Below, in pieces: positions 24,338 through 31,789 of a stretch of 64,000 nt of DNA. Source of the stretch: Foliamicus sp963666765. Lineage in GTDB: Bacteria; Pseudomonadota; Gammaproteobacteria; Steroidobacterales; Foliamicaceae. Numbering within the stretch: position 1 is the first letter of the stretch; the number at the start of each line of letters is the position of its first letter. The notes under the pieces were generated by a model. That model ran no database searches. It saw only the letters and a program-made list of their open reading frames with translations, and was not told where the DNA came from. A program made the position numbers and the translations under genes. Where the stretch lies: NCBI GenBank assembly GCA_963666765.1, contig OY762933.1, forward strand, positions 186,001-250,000, written 5' to 3'.

Positions 24338-24859
24338 ATCGCTCAAAAGAAGCGGATTCTTCGCAACGAGGAGATCGAAGCCTACGAGCTTCGCGTAATC
24401 GGCGATGATTCCAAACAGATCGGCGTCATGAAACGCGAGGATGCGCTTCGTACTGCCCAGGAACGAGGTCTGGACCTCGTGGAAGTGGACCCCAACGCCA
24501 CCCCGCCCGTTTGCAAGATACTCGACTACGGCCGTTACGTATTTGAGCAGAACAAGCGGGCTCACGCGGCAAGGAAGCGGCAGAAGCAGATTCAGGTCAA
24601 GGAGATCAAGCTGCGGCCCGGCACGGACAAGGGTGATTACGACGTCAAGTTGCGCAACGTGCTGCGGTTTCTCGAGCACGGCGACAAGACCAAGATCACC
24701 TTGCGCTTCCGTGGACGGGAAATGGTGCACCAGGACCTGGGAGCGAAGTTGCTGGAGCGGGTGCGCGACGACCTCAGCGAAGTCGCAATGGTGGAGCAGG
24801 AGCCGAAACTGGAAGGACGGCAGCTGACGATGGTGATGGCGCCGCGCAAGAAGAATTGA
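24338..24859 (+). CDS. infC: Translation initiation factor IF-3
   Basis: IF-3, 173 residues, binding the 30S subunit and proofreading start codons. The reading frame extends upstream of the first ATG (24428) through the conserved N-terminal domain (KKRILRNEEI), so the real start is a rare non-AUG codon: ATC at 24338, 7 nt after GGAGGA (24325-24330); an ATC at 24332 is too close to the Shine-Dalgarno. Non-canonical infC starts (AUU in E. coli) allow IF-3 to repress its own translation. The C-terminal domain ends MVMAPRKKN as usual. Confidence 0.95.
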   Translation: MAQKKRILRNEEIEAYELRVIGDDSKQIGVMKREDALRTAQERGLDLVEVDPNATPPVCKILDYGRYVFEQNKRAHAARKRQKQIQVKEIKLRPGTDKGDYDVKLRNVLRFLEHGDKTKITLRFRGREMVHQDLGAKLLERVRDDLSEVAMVEQEPKLEGRQLTMVMAPRKKN

Positions 24860-24884
24860 GCCGATTGAGAGCCTTGAAGACGAT

Positions 24885-25082
24885 ATGCCAAAGCAGAAAA
24901 CCAATCGCGGTGCGGCCAAGCGCCTGAAGCGAACCGGGGGCGGTTCGTTCAAGAGGGCGCGCTCGCATCTCAACCACATCCTCACCAAGAAGAGCAGCAA
25001 GCGCAAGCGCAAGCTGGGCTCTCCGGCGACGGTAGCCAAAGCGGACGTGGAGAACGCCAAGCGGCTTCTCCCTTACGCGTAG
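24885..25082 (+). CDS. rpmI: 50S ribosomal protein L35
   Basis: L35 of 65 residues with the standard start (MPKQKTNRGAAKR) and the Lys/Arg-rich middle that binds 23S rRNA. It lies 25 nt after infC and 66 nt before rplT, the normal operon position; in E. coli this operon is under L20 translational control. Confidence 0.96.
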   Translation: MPKQKTNRGAAKRLKRTGGGSFKRARSHLNHILTKKSSKRKRKLGSPATVAKADVENAKRLLPYA

Positions 25083-25148
25083 ACGGGTTCCGGCTCACCG
25101 CAGGCGGCCAGCGCACCCACCGGAAACGATTCAGAGGCGGAATTCAAT

Positions 25149-25499
25149 ATGGCCAGGGTCAAACGTGGCGTAACCACGCATGCAAGGCACAAGAAGGTCC
25201 TGAAGAAGGCCAAGGGCTACCAGGGCGCGCGCAGCCGCTCCTACCGGGTGGCGCGCCAGGCCGTCACCAAGGCCGGTCAATACGCCTACCGGGACCGGCG
25301 TCAGCGCAAACGCAACTTTCGCGCTCTTTGGATCGTGCGCATCAACGCCGCGGCGCGCCAGCACGGCATGTCCTACAGCCGTTTCATGAGCGGATTGCGC
25401 AAGGCGGAAATCGAGCTGGACCGCAAGGTCCTGGCCCATATCGCGGTGCATTACCAGGAGGCGTTTGCCGATTTGGCGAAGCGCGCTGCCGCGGCTTAG
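25149..25499 (+). CDS. rplT: 50S ribosomal protein L20
   Basis: L20 of 116 residues, the usual length, with the typical opening MARVKRGVTTHARHKKVL and the RDRRQRKRNFRALWI core. It is an assembly protein of the 50S subunit and translational repressor of its own operon in known cases. GGCGGAA lies upstream of the ATG. Only 29 nt separate it from pheS, so there is no room for a pheM-type leader and attenuator. Confidence 0.96.
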   Translation: MARVKRGVTTHARHKKVLKKAKGYQGARSRSYRVARQAVTKAGQYAYRDRRQRKRNFRALWIVRINAAARQHGMSYSRFMSGLRKAEIELDRKVLAHIAVHYQEAFADLAKRAAAA

Positions 25500-25528
25500 T
25501 GTCCGTCCGGCCGTTGGATGCGGCGCTC

Positions 25529-26514
25529 ATGGGGGAGCTTCAGAAAAGGGTTCGCGAGGCGCTCGCGGAAATTGAATCCGCCGCCACGCCGGACGTGCTG
25601 GAAAAGCTCCGGGTCCGGCTGCTGGGACGCAAGGGCGAGATTACCGCGCAACTGAAGGCGCTGGGCTCATTGCCGCCCGGCGAGCGACCGGCGGCGGGCA
25701 GGGCGGTCAACGAAGCCAAGAACGCGTTAGGCGCCGCAATCCAGGCGCGCAAGCAGGCCCTGGGCGATCGTCGCCTGGACGAGGAACTGAAGGCGGGCGG
25801 CATCGACGTGACGCTGCCGGGACGCGGCATCCGGCCGGGCGCGCAGCACCCGATCACGCGCACCATCCGGAGGATTCGCGACATCCTTACCGGGGCCGGG
25901 TTCAGCGCCCGTTCCGGGCCGGAGGTGGAAGACGAGTTCCACAATTTCACCGCGCTGAACATGCCCGAAAACCATCCGGCCAGGGCCATGCACGACACTT
26001 TTTACCTGCCGTCCGGCATGTTGCTTCGCACCCATACCTCTCGGTGCAGATACGGACCATGCTGGCCGAGGGCGCGCCGCTGAAGGTCATATCCCTGGGC
26101 AGGGTGTTCCGGCGCGACTCCGACCAGACGCATACGCCGGTTTTTCACCAGGTCGAGGGACTGGCGGTCGACGAGGGCGTGAGCCTTGCGAACCTGAAGT
26201 CGCTGCTGCATGAATTCGCCGAACGTTTCTTCGAGCGCAAGGTGGAGGTACGGTTCCGCGCGTCGTACTTTCCCTTTACCGAACCTTCCGCCGAAATGGA
26301 CGTTCGCTGGGGCGACGGCGGCTGGCTTGAGATTCTCGGCTGCGGAATGGTGCACCCGGAAGTGCTGCGCTACGGGGGCGTGGATCCGGAGCGTCATACC
26401 GGCTATGCCTTCGGCATGGGCGTGGAACGCATGGCCATGCTGCGTTACGGGGTCAGGGACATTCGCCGCTTTTTCGAAAACGATACCCGGTTCCTGGGGC
26501 AGTTCGCGCCATGA
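25529..26514 (+). CDS. pheS: Phenylalanyl-tRNA synthetase alpha subunit, with one-base frameshift
   Basis: PheS in two frames: residues up to LLRTHTS are read in one phase to about 26042, then VQIRTM and the rest of the catalytic domain (QTHTPVFHQVEG, FTEPSAEMDVRWG, LEILGCGMVHP, GFGMGVERMAMLRYG-like end) in another. Inserting one G in the GG at 26043-26044 restores an unbroken protein ending GQFAP. N-terminal coiled coil and class II motifs are otherwise complete. ATG 25529 is the likely start; GTG 25499 is an alternative. A sequencing error is more likely than a real lesion because the gene is essential and pheT follows with a 4-nt overlap. Confidence 0.9.
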
Positions 26515-28544
26515 AGATCGATATTGCATGGCTGCGCGAGTGGTGTAATCCGGAGGTGGACGACGAGGTCCTGGCCCACCAGCTGACCATGGCAGGCGTG
26601 GAAGTCGACGGCCTTGTTTCCGGGCCCGATGGATTACGCGTTCTCGAGCTCGCGCTGACGCCCAATCGGGCCGACTGCTTCTCGGTCCGGGGCGTGGCGC
26701 GCGAGGTGTCGGCGCTGTTTTCGGCGACGCTTGCGGCAAACGACGTGAAGGCGATTGCCGCGCAAGGCGATGCGCGCAGGGAATTGAGGCTGCTTGCGCC
26801 GGAGGCCTGCCCGCGCTTTGCCGGCCGCGTGATCGAAGATTTCGACCCCTCCGCCAAAACGCCCGGGTTCATCCGGCAACGGCTTGCCGCCGCCGGGGAA
26901 CGGCCGCAGCACCTGCTGGTGGACGTAACCAACTATGTCATGCTCGAAATGGGTCAGCCGATGCACGCCTACGACCTCAAGCGTCTGGACGGCGATCTCT
27001 GCGCACGCTGGGCGGAGCAGGGGGAGTCGCTGACTCTCCTGGACGGGAGCGAGCTGCAACTGGATTCCGATGTGCTGGTGATCGCCGACGATAAGCGGGC
27101 GGTAGCCGCAGCCGGCATCATGGGCGGACTCGGCAGCGCCGTCGGCGACGACACCTCCGGCGTGCTGCTGGAGTCGGCGTTCTTTGCGCCCGCCGCAGTC
27201 GCCGGAAGGGCCCGCAGGCTGGGGCTGCAGACCGAAGCTTCCCTGCGGTTCGAACGCGGCGTGGACCCGTCCGGCCAGGTCGAAGCCATTGAGCGCGCGA
27301 CCGAACTGATACTCGCGGCGGCAGGCGGGACGCCGGGGCCGGTGATCGATTCGCTGGCCGAGGGCCACCTGCCGCCGCGCAAGCCAATCGAGCTGAGACG
27401 GGAGCGGCTGGCCGCGCTGCTGGGGGTGGCGTTGCCGGACGAGGACGTGTCCGGCATTCTGCGCCGCCTGACCATGACCGTGGAAGCCCTCGAGCGGGGC
27501 TGGCGGGTATCGCCGCCCTCGTTCCGGTTCGATGTGGCCAATGAAGCGGACCTGGTGGAGGAGATCGCGCGCGTTCACGGCTACGAGAACATTCCCGAGA
27601 TCCCGGCGAAATGGAGCGCCCATCCGTCCGCGGCCACCGAGCTTGAACTCGATCCGGACCGGGTGCGGGCGCTGCTGGTCGATCGCGGCTACTACGAGTG
27701 CCTGAACTACAGCTTCCTGGACGAGGAATCGCACAAACTGTTTCATTCCGCCGGGAAGGAGATCGAACTGGCCAATCCGCTGTCCGGAGAACTGTCGGTA
27801 TTGCGCCGGTCGCTGTGGCCGGGACTGCTGCGCAATTACCAGGCCAATCGCGACCGGGGGGCCGCGGACGCCCGCCTGTTTGAAATCGGCGTTTGCTTTT
27901 CCGGTGCGCCGGACGACATCCGCGAGGAAACCTGGCTGGCCGGGTTGCTGGCGGGCGGGGCGATGCCGGAACAGTGGGGCGCTCGCAGGCGCGACGCGGA
28001 TTTTTTCGACGCGCGTGGCGACGTGGAGGCCATCCTCGGAATGGGTGATCCCGGCGGGGAATTCGATTTTCAGACGGCCGGACATCCCGCCCTGCGCCCC
28101 GGACGCGCGGTCAGGATTCTTCGCGGCGAGGATGAAGTGGGCTGCCTGGGTGAGCTGCATCCCGAACTGGCCGAGGGGAGCCCGGCGCCGCAGCTGTTTG
28201 CGCTGCGTCTGGATGCAGTGCTGAAGTCCCGTCCTGCCCGGGTAACCGCAGTTTCCCGCTTTCCCGCCGTGCGCCGCGATCTTTCCCTGGTTGTGCCGCC
28301 CGCGGTGAATGTGGGCGATCTCACGATTGCCATCCGCGCGGAAGCCGGCGAATTGTTGCGCGAGGTGATCGTTTTTGACCTGTACGAGGATCGCAAGAGT
28401 TTGAACTCTGATGCAAGAAGCGTTGGTTTAGGCTTGATTTTTCAGTCAATTTCGCGCACACTTACCGACCGGGAAGTGGATCGAACCGTTGGGAAGGTCG
28501 TGTCCCTTCTCGTGGAGAAGTTTGGGCTCGGCGTTCGGAAATGA
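26511..28544 (+). CDS. pheT: Phenylalanyl-tRNA synthetase beta subunit lacking the EMAP/OB-fold insert
   Basis: PheT, 677 residues against about 795 in E. coli. The start (WLREWCNPEVDDEVLAHQLT) is normal, but right after MAGVEVDG the sequence jumps to LELALTPNRADC, skipping the ~115-residue tRNA-binding (EMAP-II-like OB-fold) region. The B3/B4 editing domain (VVDVTNYV-like LLVDVTNYVMLEMGQP), B5 and the C-terminal FDX-ACB domain (SRFPAVRRDLSLVV to end) are present. It overlaps pheS and ihfA by 4 nt each. The in-frame loss and intact rest suggest a functional short form. Confidence 0.93.
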   Translation: MKIDIAWLREWCNPEVDDEVLAHQLTMAGVEVDGLVSGPDGLRVLELALTPNRADCFSVRGVAREVSALFSATLAANDVKAIAAQGDARRELRLLAPEACPRFAGRVIEDFDPSAKTPGFIRQRLAAAGERPQHLLVDVTNYVMLEMGQPMHAYDLKRLDGDLCARWAEQGESLTLLDGSELQLDSDVLVIADDKRAVAAAGIMGGLGSAVGDDTSGVLLESAFFAPAAVAGRARRLGLQTEASLRFERGVDPSGQVEAIERATELILAAAGGTPGPVIDSLAEGHLPPRKPIELRRERLAALLGVALPDEDVSGILRRLTMTVEALERGWRVSPPSFRFDVANEADLVEEIARVHGYENIPEIPAKWSAHPSAATELELDPDRVRALLVDRGYYECLNYSFLDEESHKLFHSAGKEIELANPLSGELSVLRRSLWPGLLRNYQANRDRGAADARLFEIGVCFSGAPDDIREETWLAGLLAGGAMPEQWGARRRDADFFDARGDVEAILGMGDPGGEFDFQTAGHPALRPGRAVRILRGEDEVGCLGELHPELAEGSPAPQLFALRLDAVLKSRPARVTAVSRFPAVRRDLSLVVPPAVNVGDLTIAIRAEAGELLREVIVFDLYEDRKSLNSDARSVGLGLIFQSISRTLTDREVDRTVGKVVSLLVEKFGLGVRK

Positions 28545-28846
28545 AACGAAACATGCTTACCCGCGCCGGGATCGTCAGTTCCCTGCACGCCAATATCGGC
28601 ATGAGCAAGCAGGAGAGCGCGATGGTCGTCAACGCGGTGTTCGAGAGCATCAGCGACGCGCTGGTCGACGGAAACCGCGTGAAGATTTCGGGTTTCGGCA
28701 ATTTCGACCTGCGCGACAAGGGCGAGCGGCCCGGCCGCAATCCGCGCACCGGGGAGAGCATTCCGATCAGCGTACGCAGAGTGGTGACTTTTTCCGCGGG
28801 CCAGAAACTGAGGCAGCTGGTGGAAGCGGGTGCTGGACCAGATTGA
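28541..28846 (+). CDS. ihfA: Integration host factor alpha subunit
   Basis: DNA-bending HU/IHF-family protein of 101 residues with the DNA-binding arm motif GRNPRTGE and the conserved ISGFGNFDLRDK. It follows pheT with an ATGA overlap, the classic gammaproteobacterial pheT-ihfA order, which separates it from ihfB and HU. It forms the IHF heterodimer used in recombination, replication and sigma-54 transcription. Confidence 0.95.
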   Translation: MKRNMLTRAGIVSSLHANIGMSKQESAMVVNAVFESISDALVDGNRVKISGFGNFDLRDKGERPGRNPRTGESIPISVRRVVTFSAGQKLRQLVEAGAGPD

Positions 28847-29186
28847 CCGGGACCTGAAGCTACCGCCGATTCCGGCGAAACGCCTCTTTACCATCGGCGA
28901 GGCCAGCACGCTTTGCCAGGTGGAGCAACATGTGCTGCGCTACTGGGAGAAGGAATTCCCTCAACTCAATCCCACCAAGCGACGCGGCGGACGCCGCTAC
29001 TATCAACCGCAGGACATCATGCTGATCCGCCAGATCCGGCATCTGCTGCAGGTTGAAGGCTATACGCTGGCCGGCGCCCGCCAGCGCCTGGAAGGAGAGG
29101 ATTCACGTCAGGACCAGAGTCATCTGAAGCAATTCGTTCGCCAGATGCGTGTCGAGCTGGAGGAACTGCACCGTTTGCTTCGCTAG
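28830..29186 (+). CDS. MerR-family transcriptional regulator
   Basis: A 118-residue MerR-type regulator with winged HTH at about residues 18-85 (FTIGEASTLCQVEQHVLRYW, RRYYQPQDIMLIRQI) and a short C-terminal coiled coil. It lacks an effector domain or metal cysteines. GTG 28830 lies inside the end of ihfA (17-nt overlap). MerR proteins in exactly this place, after ihfA and before tRNA-Pro, are common in gammaproteobacteria; their target is poorly known. Confidence 0.88.
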   Translation: MLDQIDRDLKLPPIPAKRLFTIGEASTLCQVEQHVLRYWEKEFPQLNPTKRRGGRRYYQPQDIMLIRQIRHLLQVEGYTLAGARQRLEGEDSRQDQSHLKQFVRQMRVELEELHRLLR

Positions 29187-29220
29187 CGCGGCCGCCACGC
29201 GATAGAATCTGCACCCGGTC

Positions 29221-29297
<77 letters not shown>

Positions 29298-29324
29298 TTT
29301 TCGTTACTCGCCTTCGTTTCCATC

Positions 29325-30386
29325 ATGCGCCAAGTAGTGCAGCGTAGTTCCCTGTTAGTGCTGGTGACCGCAGTCACTGCGGCGTTCATCCTGCTGCTGA
29401 CCGACCTCCTGCTCGCGGTCTTCTGGGCCGCGGTGCTGGCGATCCTGTTTCACGGGCTGTACCGGCGCCTCCTGCCACGCATGTGGGGCCGGAAGTCGCT
29501 GGCCGCAGCCATTGTTCTGGCGATCGTGCTGGCCGGCGTGGTGGCGCCGGTGCTGCTGCTGGGATGGGCGGTAGTGCGCGAGGCAAGCCAGTTCTACGCC
29601 GCCGTCGAACGGGGTGTGCTGGACCCGGGGGCGGTCCTGGATACGCTCGGCGCCTGGCTGCCCTGGGCGCGCGAGGTCCTGGACAACTTCGGCCTGGATT
29701 TCGAAAAGATGCGTTCCGGATTGACCTCCATGGTCGGCAACGCCGCCCGTTATGCGGCCACCGGGCTGGTGGCCGCGGGGCAGGGCGCGCTCAAGCTGAT
29801 GCTGCAATTGGCGGTCATGCTTTATTTGCTGTTTTTCTTCGTGCGCGACGGCGAGAAACTCGTCGACTCGCTGGTCCGCATCCTGCCGCTGGGCGATGAG
29901 CGCGAATACCAGTTGCTGGGTCAGTTCGCGACCGTGTCGCGGGTGAGCGTAACTTCGCTGATCGTGATCGGCGCCGTGCAGGGCGGACTCGGCGGCATTA
30001 CGCTGGCGCTTCTGGGCATCGGCAGCCCGGTCCTTCTCGGAGTGCTCATGGGGGTCCTGTCGGTCATTCCCGCGGTGGGACCCGGCTTGGTGTGGGCGCC
30101 GATTGCAATCTGGCTGTTCGCCTCCGGCATGTGGGTACAGGGACTGATCCTGGTCATCGTTGGGGTGCTTGTGGTGGGGCTGGCGGACAACCTGCTGCGG
30201 CCCATGCTGGTTGGACGCACCGCGCAGTTGCCGGACTACGTCATTTTGCTGGCCACGCTCGGCGGACTGTCGGTATTCGGGTTTTCCGGACTGGTCATCG
30301 GGCCGGTCCTGGCGGCGCTGTTCTTTGTTTCCTGGCGACTGTTCGAAGAGGAATTCTCGCCGCCGGAAATCCGGGATGAGCCATGA
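29325..30386 (+). CDS. AI-2E family transporter (PerM-like permease)
   Basis: Inner-membrane protein of 353 residues, PF01594 family, whose members have been linked to autoinducer-2 export, Na+/H+ exchange or other efflux. Hydrophobic segments lie at about residues 8-30, 45-70, 160-180, 215-265, 270-305 and 310-335, with the family-typical VLMGVLSVIPAVGPGLVW and DNLLRPMLVG. The ATG at 29325 is chosen because the longer frame starts inside the tRNA gene. The next gene overlaps by 4 nt. The transported substrate is unknown. Confidence 0.87.
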   Translation: MRQVVQRSSLLVLVTAVTAAFILLLTDLLLAVFWAAVLAILFHGLYRRLLPRMWGRKSLAAAIVLAIVLAGVVAPVLLLGWAVVREASQFYAAVERGVLDPGAVLDTLGAWLPWAREVLDNFGLDFEKMRSGLTSMVGNAARYAATGLVAAGQGALKLMLQLAVMLYLLFFFVRDGEKLVDSLVRILPLGDEREYQLLGQFATVSRVSVTSLIVIGAVQGGLGGITLALLGIGSPVLLGVLMGVLSVIPAVGPGLVWAPIAIWLFASGMWVQGLILVIVGVLVVGLADNLLRPMLVGRTAQLPDYVILLATLGGLSVFGFSGLVIGPVLAALFFVSWRLFEEEFSPPEIRDEP

Positions 30387-31789
30387 ATACACAGACCGTC
30401 CACCGCGAGTTTGCCTCGATAGTCGGCGAGCGGCATTGCATTGCCGACGCTGCGCTGCTTGAGCCCTATCTGGAAGAGCCGCGCGGGCGCTACCGCGGCA
30501 GGTCGCGGCTGCTGGTAGCGCCGAAGGACGCTGGCGAGACCGCCCGCGTTCTGTCCTCCTGCAATGCCCGGGGCGTCGGCGTGGTGCCGGTGGGCGGCCG
30601 CACCGGGCTGTGCGGCGGCACGCATTCGAACGCGGACGAGGTCCTGCTGAGCCTGCACCGGCAGCGGCGGGTGCGCGAGCTAGGCGCCGGCAGCCTGACG
30701 GCCGAGGCCGGTTGCGTGCTGGCCACCCTGCAGGAACGCGCCGATGAGGCGGGCTGCCTGTTTCCCCTGAGCCTGGGTTCGGAGGGCAGTTGCCAACTGG
30801 GCGGAGTGCTGTCCACCAATGCCGGCGGCATTCACGTGCTGCGCTACGGCATGGCGCGCCAGATGGTGCTGGGGCTGGAAGTCGCGCTGCCCGACGGCCG
30901 CGTACTGTCCGATCTGAAGCCGCTGGCCAAGGACAATACCGGCTATGACGTCAAACAACTCTTCATCGGGTCGGAAGGGACCCTGGGCGTCATCACCGCG
31001 GCGACGCTGCGCCTGTACCCGCGTCCAAAGGCATGGATTACCGCGCTCGTGGGCGTGGCCACGGCCGATCAGGCCGTCTCGCTCTTTCGTGCGGCGCAGT
31101 CGGCGCTCGGAGAGGAGCTCAACGCCTTCGAACTGATTTCACGCGGCGCGGCGCGGCTTTGCGAGGAGCACCTGGAGGACGTCCCGATTCCCGGGGGCAT
31201 CGATGCGCCCTGGCTGCTGTGCGTGGAACTGGCCGGCGCCGGTGAGGAATCCCTGCTGGCCGAACGTTTCACCGAGTTCCTTGAATCGGCCCGCGAGCGC
31301 GGCGAGTTGCTCGAAGCCGTATGCGCGGTCAGCGAAGCGCAGCGCGATGCGATCTGGCGCCTGCGCCATGGCGTTCCCGAGGCGATGCGGCGATCGGGCC
31401 CGGCCTTGCGCCACGACCTGGCCGTGCCGCCGGAACGCATTGCCGAGTTCCTCGATTCGGCGCGCGAGGTTTGCCGCGAACGCCTTCCCGGCGCGGAGGC
31501 GCTGCCGTTCGGGCACGTGGGCGACGGCAACCTGCATTATTCCGTTCCCTGTCCGCGGGATATCGACCCGGACCGCTTCTCCGAGCAGGGCCGGCTGCTG
31601 AGCGCCGAACTTCGTGAGCTGGCCTGGTCCATGGACGGCAGCTTCAGCGCCGAACACGGTGTGGGGGTGCTGCTGAAAGACGAACTGGAACGGCTCGGAG
31701 ATCCGGTGAAGCTCCAGGTGATGCGTGCGCTCAAGCGGGTCCTGGATCCGGGCGGGATCATGAACCCCGGCAAGGTACTGAGCTCATGA
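30383..31789 (+). CDS. FAD-binding oxidoreductase, GlcD/D-2-hydroxyglutarate dehydrogenase-like
   Basis: Flavoprotein of 468 residues of the VAO/GlcD family, oxidising D-2-hydroxyacids such as D-lactate, glycolate or D-2-hydroxyglutarate. The FAD PCMH domain has VPVGGRTGLCGGTH, SLGSEGSCQLGGVLSTNAGG and FIGSEGTLGVITAATLR; the C-terminal FAD-oxidase domain has FGHVGDGNLHYS and ends MNPGKVL. It overlaps both neighbours by 4 nt, so it is part of a run from the permease to hisE. The specific substrate cannot be read from sequence. Confidence 0.88.
   Translation: MNTQTVHREFASIVGERHCIADAALLEPYLEEPRGRYRGRSRLLVAPKDAGETARVLSSCNARGVGVVPVGGRTGLCGGTHSNADEVLLSLHRQRRVRELGAGSLTAEAGCVLATLQERADEAGCLFPLSLGSEGSCQLGGVLSTNAGGIHVLRYGMARQMVLGLEVALPDGRVLSDLKPLAKDNTGYDVKQLFIGSEGTLGVITAATLRLYPRPKAWITALVGVATADQAVSLFRAAQSALGEELNAFELISRGAARLCEEHLEDVPIPGGIDAPWLLCVELAGAGEESLLAERFTEFLESARERGELLEAVCAVSEAQRDAIWRLRHGVPEAMRRSGPALRHDLAVPPERIAEFLDSAREVCRERLPGAEALPFGHVGDGNLHYSVPCPRDIDPDRFSEQGRLLSAELRELAWSMDGSFSAEHGVGVLLKDELERLGDPVKLQVMRALKRVLDPGGIMNPGKVLSS

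Noticed and set aside
25500..25528. pheM leader/attenuator before pheS
   Set aside because: The gap is only 29 nt and has no leader peptide with Phe codons or terminator hairpin.
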